In this document: positions 40,776 through 49,321 of the stretch, piece after piece
How the letters are laid out: the number at the start of each line of letters is the position of its first letter
Position numbering within the stretch: position 1 is the stretch's first letter
Source of the DNA: an uncultured Saprospiraceae bacterium
GTDB taxonomy: Bacteria > Bacteroidota > Bacteroidia > Chitinophagales > Saprospiraceae
Direction: 5' to 3'
NCBI GenBank assembly: GCA_937924805.1
Contig: CALDTZ010000004.1
Location: 62,001 to 126,000, forward strand
Length of the DNA stretch: 64,000 nucleotides
Made by a program: the position numbers and the translations under genes
The notes under the pieces: generated by a model
The model's database searches: none
Told to the model about the DNA's origin: nothing
The model's input: the letters and a program-made list of their open reading frames with translations, nothing else

Positions 40776-42898
40776 ATTCGAGAGACCTTAAAACACAGGT
40801 TTACAAATTGTTTCTTCGACTTCCTAAAAAAAGGCTTAATGCAAAGCAAATTGGAGCAAAACTAAAAATTAGTAATAGTAAAGATGCTATTCAATATGCT
40901 GTGGATCAATTAGCGGCAAGCAATAAAATTGTCTTCGTTAAAGATGATAAATACAAACTCAATAAATTAACGGCTAAACTAGCGTTTGAAGCACTGCCAA
41001 GCTCTACATATAAAGGCCGAGTTGATATGACAAAACAAGGCAGTGGGTTTTTAATTGTTGAAAATTTAGAGCAAGATTTATTTATTCCAAGAAACCATCT
41101 CAAAGGAGCTATGGATGGTGATATTGTCGAAGTTACGGCAGTATTTCCAAAGGGTAAGAAAAGAGGTGAAGCTAAAGTTCGAAAAATATTAAAGAGAAAA
41201 TTAAGTTCTGTTGTTGGACGCCTTTATTTTCAAAAGAGGTACGCCTTAGTTGATGTTATGCATACAAGAAATCCTTTATCAGTTTGTATAAAGCCTGGTG
41301 ATACCATGTTTGCAAAAGATGAAGATATTGTTGTTGTTGAAATAATCTCTTGGGGTAATGGACAAAACAATACTATTTGGGGTAAAGTGAAGCAAGTTAT
41401 TGATGAAGAAAACTTGAATGAAATAAACATGCAATCCATTTTAAGTATGAATGGGTTTGATTCGTTTTTCCCTCAAGAAGTGAAAGATGAAATGAAATTT
41501 GTACCTGATGAAGTGCCAGAATCAGATAAAGATGGCAGAAGAGATTTAAGAGATACAGTTACTTTCACCATTGATCCTGAAACAGCTAAAGATTTTGATG
41601 ATGCTCTATCAATAAAGTATTTACCAGAGGGGATTATCGAGGTTGGGATTCATATTGCTGATGTATCTCACTATGTTAAGCCTAATACTAATCTTGATAA
41701 GGAAGCGTATCACAGGTCTACTTCAGTTTATTTGGTAGATCGAACGATACCAATGTTGCCAGAAAAACTTTCTAATAGTTTATGTTCATTAAATCCACAA
41801 GTGGACCGATTGAGCTTTTCGGCGATGTTCTTATTTGATGAAAAGTATAAGATTATTGATCGATGGTTTGGAAAGAGTGTGATTTATTCAGATAAGCGAT
41901 TTACCTATGAAGCGGCACAAGAAATACTTGAATCAGGTGAAGGTGAATTTGCAAAAGAATTATCAGATTTAAATGCAATCGCAAAAAAACTTAGGAAGAA
42001 AAAATTTAAAAACGGCGCTATTAATTTTGATTCAGATGAAATCAAATTTAAACTTGATAAAAATTCAAAACCAATAGAACTCATTGTTAAACGAAGAAAA
42101 GAAGCTCACCTTTTAGTTGAAGACTTCATGTTATTAGCAAATAAAGAAGTAGCAAGATTTATTGGTTCTAAAGAAGAACAAGAAATTCCTTTTGTTTATC
42201 GTGTACATGATCTACCAGATACGGATCGATTAGTCGACATTTCATTGTTTGCAAAAGAATTGGGATTTAACTTTAAATATCAAACACCACAGGAAGTTAA
42301 GGAGTCAATAAATGCATTGGCAAAAGCAGCAAAAAAAGACGAAGCTTTAAAACTTCTTGAACCACTGGCAATACGAGCAATGTCAAAGGCAATATATACG
42401 ACGAATAATATAGGTCATTATGGGTTAGGTTTTCAGTATTATGGCCATTTTACTTCACCAATTAGAAGGTATGCCGATGTGTTAGTACACCGAATTTTGG
42501 AAGCTAATATTGAAAAAACGGTACGAATGGTTAAAGGAGATTTGGAAATAAAATGTAAGCACATATCTTCTCAAGAAAAGAAAGCGACAGAAGCAGAAAG
42601 AGATTCCGTTAAATACAAAAAAGTAGAGTTTATGGCGAATCGAATTGGTGAAGAATTCGAGGCAATAATTTCTGGTATGATCGAGCGAGGTATTTTTGTA
42701 GAAGTTAAAGAAACGAAAGCGGAAGGTCTTATTCAATTTAGTCGTATGACAAACGATTATTCACAAACAGAAAATAAATACATTGTTTTAGATCGAACGA
42801 CAGGGCAAAAACTAAAATTTGGGGATACGGTCAACGTCCGTTTATTGGAAGTAAATTTAGAAGATAAACTACTTGAGTTCGAATTGGTGGAATCTTAA
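40742..42898 (+). CDS. rnr: Ribonuclease R
   Basis: A 718-residue 3'-5' exoribonuclease that digests structured RNA. An N-terminal winged-helix-like region (LRLPKKRLNAKQIGAKLKIS) is followed by two cold-shock/OB domains. The RNB catalytic core has the metal-binding aspartates in TIDPETAKDFDDALSI and HIADVSHYV, and the later HFTSPIRRYADVLVHR. A C-terminal S1 domain ends near residue 715. Lysine-rich stretches at the start replace the long basic tail of the E. coli enzyme. It overlaps the preceding small gene by 34 bases. Confidence 0.96.
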   Translation: MAKRRYKSKKVNSRDLKTQVYKLFLRLPKKRLNAKQIGAKLKISNSKDAIQYAVDQLAASNKIVFVKDDKYKLNKLTAKLAFEALPSSTYKGRVDMTKQGSGFLIVENLEQDLFIPRNHLKGAMDGDIVEVTAVFPKGKKRGEAKVRKILKRKLSSVVGRLYFQKRYALVDVMHTRNPLSVCIKPGDTMFAKDEDIVVVEIISWGNGQNNTIWGKVKQVIDEENLNEINMQSILSMNGFDSFFPQEVKDEMKFVPDEVPESDKDGRRDLRDTVTFTIDPETAKDFDDALSIKYLPEGIIEVGIHIADVSHYVKPNTNLDKEAYHRSTSVYLVDRTIPMLPEKLSNSLCSLNPQVDRLSFSAMFLFDEKYKIIDRWFGKSVIYSDKRFTYEAAQEILESGEGEFAKELSDLNAIAKKLRKKKFKNGAINFDSDEIKFKLDKNSKPIELIVKRRKEAHLLVEDFMLLANKEVARFIGSKEEQEIPFVYRVHDLPDTDRLVDISLFAKELGFNFKYQTPQEVKESINALAKAAKKDEALKLLEPLAIRAMSKAIYTTNNIGHYGLGFQYYGHFTSPIRRYADVLVHRILEANIEKTVRMVKGDLEIKCKHISSQEKKATEAERDSVKYKKVEFMANRIGEEFEAIISGMIERGIFVEVKETKAEGLIQFSRMTNDYSQTENKYIVLDRTTGQKLKFGDTVNVRLLEVNLEDKLLEFELVES

Positions 42899-42954
42899 TC
42901 AAATTGTTACCTTAGTGATGATTCGATTTTGACCGTTTTAACTTCTAACCAAAG

Positions 42955-44364
42955 ATGCAATTATTTTCATTTTTATCCTACCGTCCAGCATTTACCAATG
43001 ATGCGGTAACACTTGGTATTTTATTAATTATTCTAGCTCTTATATTTTATACTTCTTCATTGAAAAAAGCACCTTTTGATAAGTTTTATAAAGTAGTACC
43101 TGCTTTGCTTTTGTGTTATTTTATACCAGCGATATGTCATTGGCCATTGGGTTTGATTGCATCGCATTGGTATGGTGACGGTCTTACAGAATTGTTGTCA
43201 AATTATAATTTAACCATAGAAAATGGGATGAATTTTGACCAGATAACATCCTTTTTGTCTGAAAATGGGGTTCCAAGTTCAGAATATAAAGCAGTTCAAG
43301 GTCATTCTAATTTATATTATATCGCTTCAAGGTACATGCTTCCAGCAAGTCTAATTTTACTATGCTTAAGTATAGATTTAAAAGGTTTGTTCAATTTAGG
43401 ACCGAAGGCATTAATTATGTTTTTTACGGCTACTTTAGGTATTATTATTGGTGGACCGATAGCGTTATTGGTAAGTTCTTATGTGGCACCTGGAATTATT
43501 GGAGCAGATCCAGAACAAGTATGGAGAGGACTAGCTACTGTTGCGGGAAGTTGGATCGGTGGTGGTGCCAATCAAACGGCGATGAAAGAAATTTATGAAG
43601 TAAAAGATAATTTGTTTGGGACTATGATTGTAGTAGATGTTGTGGTGGCTAATATTTGGATGGGGTTTTTGCTTTATGGTGCTAATGTTTCAGATAAAAT
43701 TGATCGATATTTGAAAGCAGATAACTCTGCAATTGAAGATTTAAAGAATAAAGTTTCTGATTATAGAGCAAGCATAGAGGAAGTTCCTTCGGCGACAAAA
43801 CTGTTTATATTGATGGCTATCGCTTTTGGAGGAGTTGGTTTTTCTCATTGGGCAGCAGACTTGATAACGCCATTTATGAAAAGCCATTATGAATTACTAA
43901 ATAGTTATAAACTCAATAGTTTTGCTTCGCATTTCTTTTGGTTGATCGTCTTTTCTACAACCATAGGTTTAGTTCTGTCATTTACTAAAGCAAAAAAACT
44001 TGAAGGGGTAGGAGCTTCGACATGGGGTTCGATCTTTATCTATTTTTTGGTGGCAACTATTGGAATGAAGATGAATTTAGGTCAAGTTTTTGACAATTTA
44101 GGTTTGTTTTTTATTGGAATTACATGGATGTTAGTTCATGTTTTATTGTTACTAGTAATGGCAAAGATTATCAAAGCTCCGTTTTTCTTTGTAGCGGTTG
44201 GAAGTCAAGCAAATGTGGGAGGGGCAGCATCTGCTCCCGTCGTGGCTTCAGCATTTAGTCCAGCTTTGGCGCCAGTTGGTGTATTAATGGCTGTATTAGG
44301 ATATGCGCTCGGAACATATGGTGCAATTATATGTGCAACCTTAATGCAAATAGTCAGCACTTAA
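42955..44364 (+). CDS. DUF819 family integral membrane protein
   Basis: 469 residues with about eleven to twelve membrane helices. Family-typical segments are GPIALLVSSYV, the strictly conserved-looking GSWIGGGANQTAMKEIYEV near residue 205, and a matching second-half motif VGSQANVGGAASAPVVASAF near residue 425. The paired glycine/Asn-rich loops in opposite halves suggest an inverted-repeat transporter fold. The substrate is unknown. It stands alone between rnr (56-base gap) and the next gene, which has its own promoter. A 14-base palindrome AGCACTTAAGTGCT (44356-44369) spans the stop codon. Confidence 0.85.
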   Translation: MQLFSFLSYRPAFTNDAVTLGILLIILALIFYTSSLKKAPFDKFYKVVPALLLCYFIPAICHWPLGLIASHWYGDGLTELLSNYNLTIENGMNFDQITSFLSENGVPSSEYKAVQGHSNLYYIASRYMLPASLILLCLSIDLKGLFNLGPKALIMFFTATLGIIIGGPIALLVSSYVAPGIIGADPEQVWRGLATVAGSWIGGGANQTAMKEIYEVKDNLFGTMIVVDVVVANIWMGFLLYGANVSDKIDRYLKADNSAIEDLKNKVSDYRASIEEVPSATKLFILMAIAFGGVGFSHWAADLITPFMKSHYELLNSYKLNSFASHFFWLIVFSTTIGLVLSFTKAKKLEGVGASTWGSIFIYFLVATIGMKMNLGQVFDNLGLFFIGITWMLVHVLLLLVMAKIIKAPFFFVAVGSQANVGGAASAPVVASAFSPALAPVGVLMAVLGYALGTYGAIICATLMQIVST

Positions 44365-44431
44365 GTGCTATAATATTGATACTCATACACTTTTGTTAAG
44401 TAGGCCGTTGGAATAATGGTTGAAATTTTAC

Positions 44432-44439
44432 TATCTTTG
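44432..44439 (+). promoter_or_regulatory. Candidate -7 box upstream of the 44533-48553 operon
   Basis: TATCTTTG matches TAnnTTTG. A TTG at 44408-44410 lies 21 bases upstream, close to but longer than the ideal spacing. The start site near 44446 leaves an 87-base leader before the ATG at 44533, in which no known riboswitch fold was recognised. Confidence 0.42.
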
Positions 44440-44532
44440 CACACCTTTTTAGGGGCATAGAGATTGGTATCTATATATTTTATTAATTGACCATTGGGTC
44501 TCTAGGTAATAACAGGTCATCAAAGTTAGGAT

Positions 44533-45345
44533 ATGAGTAAAAAAAGAGTCCTTTTTGTTACGCAAGAAATGAATCCTTACACAGAATTAAGCATCATTTC
44601 AGAGTTGGTTCGAAGTTTACCTCAAAAAGTACAGAGTGGTGGAATGGAGGTCAGAGTATTGATGCCGAAGTTTGGTACTATTAACGAAAGAAGGCATAGG
44701 CTTCATGAGGTTGTTCGGTTGTCGGGTATGAATATAATAGTCGATGACGAAGATTATCCTTTAATTATCAAAGTAGCATCATTGCCTGGTGCCCGTATGC
44801 AGGTATACTTTTTGGATAATGAAGAATTCTTTAAAAGGAAAGCTACTTTCAGCGATGAAGACGGTAAGCCTTTTGAGGATAATCAAGAAAGAATGGTATT
44901 CTTCTGTAAAGGAGTTTTAGAAACTGTAAAGAAATTTGGATGGCCGCCAGACATTATTCATTGTCATGGATCATTCACCGCTTTTATACCTACCTATTTA
45001 AAGACCGTATATAAAAACGAGCCAATTTTTGATAATAGTAAATGTGTATACACGACGTATGATCAAAGTATGGAGTCGGAGTGTGATGATAGGTTGCTAG
45101 AATTAGCGACGGTAAATGGTATTGAAAGAGAAGAACTCGATATATACCAAAAGGATGGAAAAATACGTTTAAATCTAGGCGCTTTCAAACATGCAGATGC
45201 TATCGCTAAAGGAAGTGAAACCTTAGCTGAAGATGAAATAGCTGCTATCGAACAATTAGAAGTACCCGTAATGGAATATTGTTCAAAAGAAGAATTGCCT
45301 GAGGCAAATATGGAATTTTTCAAATCATTAATGACTGAAGATTAG
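44533..45345 (+). CDS. Glycogen/starch synthase-like protein, N-terminal domain only
   Basis: 270 residues corresponding to the GT5 N-terminal domain: VLFVTQEMNPYTELS, EVRVLMPKFGTINERRHRLH, MVFFCKGVLETVKKFGWPPD and IIHCHGSFTAFIPTYLKT. The whole C-terminal nucleotide-sugar domain is missing, and the KTGG loop that binds ADP-glucose is replaced by TELS. The protein is therefore unlikely to make glycogen. Short proteins like this are common in Bacteroidota beside DUF4270 and glmS, as here, so it seems to be a stable family and not decay. The next gene starts one base after its stop. Confidence 0.82.
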   Translation: MSKKRVLFVTQEMNPYTELSIISELVRSLPQKVQSGGMEVRVLMPKFGTINERRHRLHEVVRLSGMNIIVDDEDYPLIIKVASLPGARMQVYFLDNEEFFKRKATFSDEDGKPFEDNQERMVFFCKGVLETVKKFGWPPDIIHCHGSFTAFIPTYLKTVYKNEPIFDNSKCVYTTYDQSMESECDDRLLELATVNGIEREELDIYQKDGKIRLNLGAFKHADAIAKGSETLAEDEIAAIEQLEVPVMEYCSKEELPEANMEFFKSLMTED

Positions 45346-45346
45346 A

Positions 45347-46702
45347 ATGAAATACATCTTTTTTTTTGTTGCGATTGCAACGATAATGACAATCTCTTGT
45401 AATAAAGAATCACTGATTGGTTCTGATTTACTTAATGAAGATAATATTAATGTAAACTTCACAGATACCCTTAAGTTAGGCTATAAAACATTGTACAGCG
45501 ATAGTACTCGAACCTTTGCTACGGACGGTGTTGCTGTATCCTCGTTAGATAAGTTTACTTTAGGCAAAATTGAAGATCCTGTTTTTGGAACAACGGAAAC
45601 GAAGTTTTACGTTTGTCCTAATTTTAATTCTATACCTAACTTTAGAGATGGAATTTTAGATTCGATGGTTTTGGTCATTCCATTAGACACTTCTGTCAGG
45701 TATGGAGACTTAACAGCTACCCATGACGTCAAAATGTATCAGATGTCTGATTTAAATTTTGAATTAGATATTAACAGTCGAATGGATACAATCTTTTCAA
45801 ATCAAAGTTTTGATGTTGATTCTCCACCTATATCTGAAAAATCTGGAACCTTTACTGGATTGGATTCAATAAGTGTATTTAACCCAATTGGAGATTCTAC
45901 TGTCTTAGAAAGACCTCAATTAAGAATGCGATTAAATGACATGTTAGCAATGAGTATTTTTGATACTAACTATGTAGAGACGGATTCCATTTTTCAATCA
46001 AACATTAAAGGGTTTATGCTGGAAAGTGAAACCGTAAATTCTTTTATTGGTTTACAAAATAGATCCGTAAGTGGAACGACAAGCGATGGCAAAATAAGAG
46101 TACATTATAGGGTTGATGAAGACCTTGATGGAACAATAGAAGATACTTCTGTTTATCAATTTAATTTAGCAATATTCAAACATGCAGAAATGATCCACGA
46201 TTTTGCTGGGACTCCCGTTGAGCAAGCAATAAGTAGTGGTTCTGATAGTGAACTTTATATTCAAGGAAAAGTTGGTGTATATACAGAAGTTGATTTGACT
46301 CCAATCTTAGCATACGGAGATACTGGAATAAATTATGCAGAGTTAGAATTTCAAGTAAATGAAGACTTAAGTGGAGATTTAGATCTTTTTCCTCCAAATC
46401 AATTATTGCTTGCTAGATATAAAAATGACGAAGGAAATTATGAATTTGTAAAAGATATTCAACTTGGTGCATTTGGTGGTCAACTTGAAAGTATTATGGA
46501 TGACAATACTGGATTAACTAAAATGGTGTATCGCATGAAGCTGTCCGCACATATTGTTGATTTATTAAATCAACGGTTTTCATCACCTATCATCGAAATT
46601 TATCCTAATATCTCAACTGAAACTCCAAACCGAGTAGTACTTTATGGTACAAGTGGAGATGAAAAACGAGCGAAATTAAAAATAGTTACAACCAAACCTT
46701 AA
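45347..46702 (+). CDS. DUF4270 family lipoprotein
   Basis: 451 residues. Lipoprotein signal MKYIFFFVAIATIMTISC with lipobox TISC. The mature part is beta-rich and matches DUF4270: SLIGSDLLNEDNINVNFTDT at the start, then DKFTLGKIEDPVFGTTETKF, a typical opening of the family. The end contains RVVLYGTSGD. The function is unknown; it is probably surface- or periplasm-anchored. It lies between the GT5-like gene (1 base) and glmS (12 bases). That order is common in the phylum, which suggests a link to amino-sugar or envelope building. Confidence 0.88.
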   Translation: MKYIFFFVAIATIMTISCNKESLIGSDLLNEDNINVNFTDTLKLGYKTLYSDSTRTFATDGVAVSSLDKFTLGKIEDPVFGTTETKFYVCPNFNSIPNFRDGILDSMVLVIPLDTSVRYGDLTATHDVKMYQMSDLNFELDINSRMDTIFSNQSFDVDSPPISEKSGTFTGLDSISVFNPIGDSTVLERPQLRMRLNDMLAMSIFDTNYVETDSIFQSNIKGFMLESETVNSFIGLQNRSVSGTTSDGKIRVHYRVDEDLDGTIEDTSVYQFNLAIFKHAEMIHDFAGTPVEQAISSGSDSELYIQGKVGVYTEVDLTPILAYGDTGINYAELEFQVNEDLSGDLDLFPPNQLLLARYKNDEGNYEFVKDIQLGAFGGQLESIMDDNTGLTKMVYRMKLSAHIVDLLNQRFSSPIIEIYPNISTETPNRVVLYGTSGDEKRAKLKIVTTKP

Positions 46703-46714
46703 AATAAAAGTTCA

Positions 46715-48553
46715 ATGTGTGGAATTGTCGCATATATTGGTGAGCAGGAAGCCTACCCAATCATAATTGAAGGGTTAAAAAGGTTAGAATACAGAGGCTA
46801 TGATAGCGCTGGTATCACGTTACTAAATGGTAAACTTAATACCTATAAGAAAAAAGGTAAAGTCCTTGATCTTGAAAATTTTGTAGCAGGAAAAGATATA
46901 TCAGGAAATCAAGCAATGGGCCATACTCGATGGGCAACTCATGGTAAACCAAATGATATAAATGCACACCCACAAGTTTCAAATAGTGGCCGTTTGGCAC
47001 TAGTCCATAATGGGATCATTGAAAATTATAGCACATTACGATCGGCGTTAAAAAAATTAGGCTATACTTTTCATTCAGATACGGATACAGAAGTCTTAGT
47101 AAATTTAATAGAGGAAATACAAAAGTCAGAAAATTTACAACTCGAAGAGGCAGTAAGATTAGCGCTACAAAAAGCAGTAGGTGCTTATGCAATTGTTGTT
47201 TTTGACGTTGAAGACCCTAATAAAATGGTTGGTGCTAGGAATTCATCTCCTCTGGTTTTTGGTATCGGAGATAACGAATTATTTTTAGCTTCAGATGCAT
47301 CACCGATCGTGAAATATACGGATAAAGTCATTTATCTAGAAGACGGCGAAATTATTACGATTGGTCTTAATGGAAAGTATGAAATTCGAAGAATAGATAA
47401 CACTGTATCTAATAATCCAGTTCAACAAATCGATTTGAAGATTGAAGAAATGGAAAAGGAAGGGTTTGAACATTTCATGCTTAAAGAGATCTACCAACAA
47501 CCAATAACGATTGCGGAAACGATGCGTGGCCGTATAAACGCGGAAGAAGGATGGGCGAAGTTGGGTGGAATGGATCAGTATATGAATCGAATTCTTGCAG
47601 CTGATCGAATTATTCTAACAGCATGTGGTACTTCATGGCACGCTGCTTTGATAGCGGAATATTTGTTTGAAGAACTAGCTAGAATTCCGACAGAAGTTGA
47701 ATATGCCTCGGAAATGAGGTATAGAAATCCGATTATAAAATCATCAGACTTAATTATCGCGTTATCTCAATCAGGAGAGACCGCGGATACTTTAGCTGCC
47801 ATAAAGTTAGCAAAACAAAAAGGTGCCTTAATTTATGGTATTGTAAATGGTGTAGGTTCATCTATTGCAAGAGAAACGCACAGTGGATCATATATTCATG
47901 CTGGTCCAGAAATCGGTGTAGCATCGACAAAAGCATTTACAAGTCAATTGACTTTACTGAGTTTGATGGCGTTAATATTAGGTCACGAAAAAGGAATGAT
48001 TCCAGAAGGGTATTATAGACAATTATTAGCAGAATTGGAATCTATTCCTGGAAAGGTTGCCAGAATTTTAGAGACAGACGATCATATAAGATATATTGCT
48101 AGTGAAATAAAAAATGCTAGCAATGCATTATATTTGGGGCGAGGCTTCAACTTCCCAGTAGCTTTAGAAGGAGCTTTGAAATTAAAAGAAATTTCATATA
48201 TTCATGCCGAAGGATATCCTGCGGCAGAAATGAAACATGGGCCTATTGCCCTTATTGATATGTACATGCCTGTAGTTGTTATAGCTACAAATAAGAATTC
48301 TTATGACAAAGTTGTCAGTAATATAGAAGAAGTGAAAGCCAGAAAAGGAATGGTTATAGCTATCGTTACTGAAGGAGATAAGAGGATAAGAGAAATAGCC
48401 GATTTCGTAATAGAAATCCCTATGACCGAAGATCCATTTACTCCGTTGTTATCAGCAATACCATTACAGCTTTTAGCGTACCATATAGCTTTAATGAGAG
48501 GATGCAATGTCGATCAACCAAGAAATTTAGCAAAATCAGTTACCGTTGAATAA
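46715..48553 (+). CDS. glmS: Glutamine-fructose-6-phosphate aminotransferase
   Basis: 612 residues. It makes glucosamine-6-phosphate from fructose-6-phosphate and glutamine, the entry to UDP-GlcNAc. The N-terminus MCGIVAYIG exposes the nucleophile Cys after Met removal. The glutaminase domain has GHTRWATHG and HNGIIENY. Two SIS domains follow, with TACGTSWHAALIAEYL, SQSGETADTLAAI and LGRGFNFPVALEGALKLKE. The C-terminus ends NLAKSVTVE, with the usual catalytic Lys tail. No glmS ribozyme is seen upstream. Downstream DUF4290 and murA continue the cell-wall theme. Confidence 0.97.
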   Translation: MCGIVAYIGEQEAYPIIIEGLKRLEYRGYDSAGITLLNGKLNTYKKKGKVLDLENFVAGKDISGNQAMGHTRWATHGKPNDINAHPQVSNSGRLALVHNGIIENYSTLRSALKKLGYTFHSDTDTEVLVNLIEEIQKSENLQLEEAVRLALQKAVGAYAIVVFDVEDPNKMVGARNSSPLVFGIGDNELFLASDASPIVKYTDKVIYLEDGEIITIGLNGKYEIRRIDNTVSNNPVQQIDLKIEEMEKEGFEHFMLKEIYQQPITIAETMRGRINAEEGWAKLGGMDQYMNRILAADRIILTACGTSWHAALIAEYLFEELARIPTEVEYASEMRYRNPIIKSSDLIIALSQSGETADTLAAIKLAKQKGALIYGIVNGVGSSIARETHSGSYIHAGPEIGVASTKAFTSQLTLLSLMALILGHEKGMIPEGYYRQLLAELESIPGKVARILETDDHIRYIASEIKNASNALYLGRGFNFPVALEGALKLKEISYIHAEGYPAAEMKHGPIALIDMYMPVVVIATNKNSYDKVVSNIEEVKARKGMVIAIVTEGDKRIREIADFVIEIPMTEDPFTPLLSAIPLQLLAYHIALMRGCNVDQPRNLAKSVTVE

Positions 48554-48560
48554 ATTAAAC

Positions 48561-49253
48561 ATGGAATACAATAGTCAGAAAGATCTTTTGATCATTTCTG
48601 AATATGGAAGGAATATTCAAAGTCTTATCAATCATGCTAAGACTATAGAAGACAAGGAAAAAAGACAAAAAACAGTGAATTCAATTGCAAATTTAATGAC
48701 GCAAATGAATCCGCAACAAAAGAATCTACTCGAGTATAAAGACAAAATATGGAGACACATATTTAGCATAGCTAAATATGAATTAGATGTCGAAACACCA
48801 ACAGGGAAAATACCTTCCCCTGAAGATGAGCGATTATCTCCAGACCCACTAGAGTACCCAAAGAGGAATAGTACCTTTCGGCACTATGGTAATATTTTGA
48901 AAAGCCTTGTTCAGAAAGCAATTTCAATGGAAGAAGGACCTAAACGAGACGCTTTTACCAAGATTATAGGTAGCTTCATGAAAATGGCTTATAAGAACTG
49001 GAATAGAGAGCACTATGTAAATGACGAAATAATAAAAGCAGATCTTAAAAAGATTTCAGATGGTAAAATCTTAGTTGCAGATGATGTATCATTAGATAGT
49101 TTACTAAATTCAGTGAACCGAAAAAGTTATAGCCGTAACAAATCGAATAATCATAGATCAAATAACAGAGGTTCAAATAATAGATCAAATCACGGAAGAT
49201 CGAATAGTAATAGATCGAATAATAACCGTAACAATAACAGGAAAAGAAGATAA
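48561..49253 (+). CDS. DUF4290 family protein with Asn/Arg/Ser-rich tail
   Basis: 230 residues from the ATG at 48561; a TTG at 48546 inside glmS is less likely. The first 170 residues match DUF4290: LIISEYGRNIQSLINHA, ANLMTQMNPQQKN and KNWNREHYVNDE, a helical protein of unknown function. The last 45 residues are a low-complexity tail of SNNR/SNNHR units ending NNNRKRR, positively charged and probably disordered, as seen in RNA-binding tails. It starts seven bases after the glmS stop. A strong terminator follows it. Confidence 0.88.
   Translation: MEYNSQKDLLIISEYGRNIQSLINHAKTIEDKEKRQKTVNSIANLMTQMNPQQKNLLEYKDKIWRHIFSIAKYELDVETPTGKIPSPEDERLSPDPLEYPKRNSTFRHYGNILKSLVQKAISMEEGPKRDAFTKIIGSFMKMAYKNWNREHYVNDEIIKADLKKISDGKILVADDVSLDSLLNSVNRKSYSRNKSNNHRSNNRGSNNRSNHGRSNSNRSNNNRNNNRKRR
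49135..49247 (+). repeat. Degenerate AT-rich repeat encoding the basic DUF4290 tail
   Basis: About ten degenerate units of the type AGATCAAATAAC / AGATCGAATAGT, each coding for R-S-N-N or close variants, lie at the 3' end of the DUF4290 gene. Repeat slippage could change the tail length between strains. Confidence 0.6.
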
Positions 49254-49273
49254 CGTATTAAAAATTAATTTAA

Positions 49274-49281
49274 TATCTTTG
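49274..49281 (+). promoter_or_regulatory. Candidate -7 box for murA, just before a terminator
   Basis: TATCTTTG matches the -7 consensus and ends one base before the terminator stem at 49283. The start site would fall inside the left arm of the hairpin, near 49288, so a murA transcript would carry only part of it. No -33 TTG is seen. Confidence 0.33.
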
Positions 49282-49282
49282 G

Positions 49283-49309
49283 AGGGGCGAAATATTTCGC
49301 CCCTTTTTT
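49283..49309 (+). terminator. Rho-independent terminator between DUF4290 and murA
   Basis: A perfect 22-base palindrome of AGGGGCGAAAT and its complement, then T6. The stem of nine to ten pairs is GC-rich, the strongest hairpin in the window. Confidence 0.87.
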
Positions 49310-49321
49310 ATTTTACACATT

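Noticed and set aside
43362..43598. Plus-strand frame inside the DUF819 gene
   Set aside because: Overlaps the glycine-rich conserved loop of the real gene in another frame; Arg/Trp-rich translation is an artefact.
44356..44369. 14-base palindrome AGCACTTAAGTGCT over the DUF819 stop codon
   Set aside because: Considered as a terminator or operator, but there is no T run and only one copy was noticed; left as a remark in the gene entry.
46639..46714. Possible glmS ribozyme or riboswitch upstream of glmS
   Set aside because: Only 12 bases separate glmS from the DUF4270 gene and no ribozyme core is seen.
49135..49247. Repeat array considered as CRISPR
   Set aside because: Units are about 12 bases, degenerate, in frame and inside a coding region; they encode a low-complexity tail.
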